Origin: Comamonadaceae bacterium
GTDB lineage: Bacteria > Pseudomonadota > Gammaproteobacteria > Burkholderiales > Burkholderiaceae_C
Assembly: GCA_947460165.1 (NCBI GenBank)
Contig: CANHKH010000246.1
Location: forward strand, 1-5,528
Length of the DNA: 5,528 nt
Reading direction: 5' to 3'
Part shown: piece by piece, positions 5,526-5,528 of the stretch
How positions within the stretch are numbered: position 1 is the first letter of the stretch
How the letters are laid out: each line of letters begins with the position of its first letter
Notes under the pieces: model-generated
What the model was told of the DNA's origin: nothing
The model's database searches: none
Seen by the model: the letters and a program-made list of their open reading frames with translations, nothing else
Made by a program: the position numbers and the translations under genes

Positions 5526-5528
5526 CAA

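Noticed and set aside
1..5528. Mobile element, CRISPR, toxin-antitoxin or defence system
   Set aside because: No transposase, integrase, long terminal repeats, regularly spaced repeats or toxin-like small gene pairs were found; all six genes are housekeeping-type or common accessory functions.

Overview
This window looks like ordinary chromosome from a GC-rich Betaproteobacterium, most likely a Burkholderiales member near Comamonadaceae (Rhodoferax, Limnohabitans or Polaromonas type). The reasons are the base composition and the gene order branched-chain aminotransferase, small CHCC zinc-finger protein, heptosyltransferase II, which I recall as typical of that group. I placed it by recognising protein motifs, not by a database search.

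All six genes lie on the minus strand, so transcription runs from high to low coordinates. From the right edge the order is: a ten-helix EamA/DMT exporter (4554-5525); a roughly 200-base gap with a weak terminator-like hairpin and a good PhoB-binding site; a PhoX-family secreted alkaline phosphatase (2046-4343); a roughly 190-base gap with a 3'-UTR hairpin, a strong intrinsic terminator and a perfect 14-bp palindrome; a small two-helix membrane protein of unknown function (1427-1852); a short gap with paired repeats; then a tight cluster of ilvE (403-1341), the CHCC zinc-finger protein (155-382) and the 5' end of waaF (1-127, cut by the left edge).

The genes fall into three functional blocks. 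PhoX is a self-contained phosphate-scavenging unit: its own Pho box, a Tat signal for export of the folded enzyme, and its own terminator. The ilvE, zinc-finger and waaF genes are separated by only 20 and 27 bases and are probably co-transcribed. They join branched-chain amino acid metabolism to lipopolysaccharide inner-core synthesis, probably through conserved order rather than a shared pathway. The transporter and the small membrane protein have no clear functional link to their neighbours.

I see no mobile element, CRISPR array, tRNA, rRNA or phage gene, and no convincing new multi-gene system. The points most worth a second look are regulatory: the Pho box, the lipobox inside the PhoX Tat signal, the hairpin over the phoX ribosome-binding site, and the isolated palindrome upstream of the small membrane protein.
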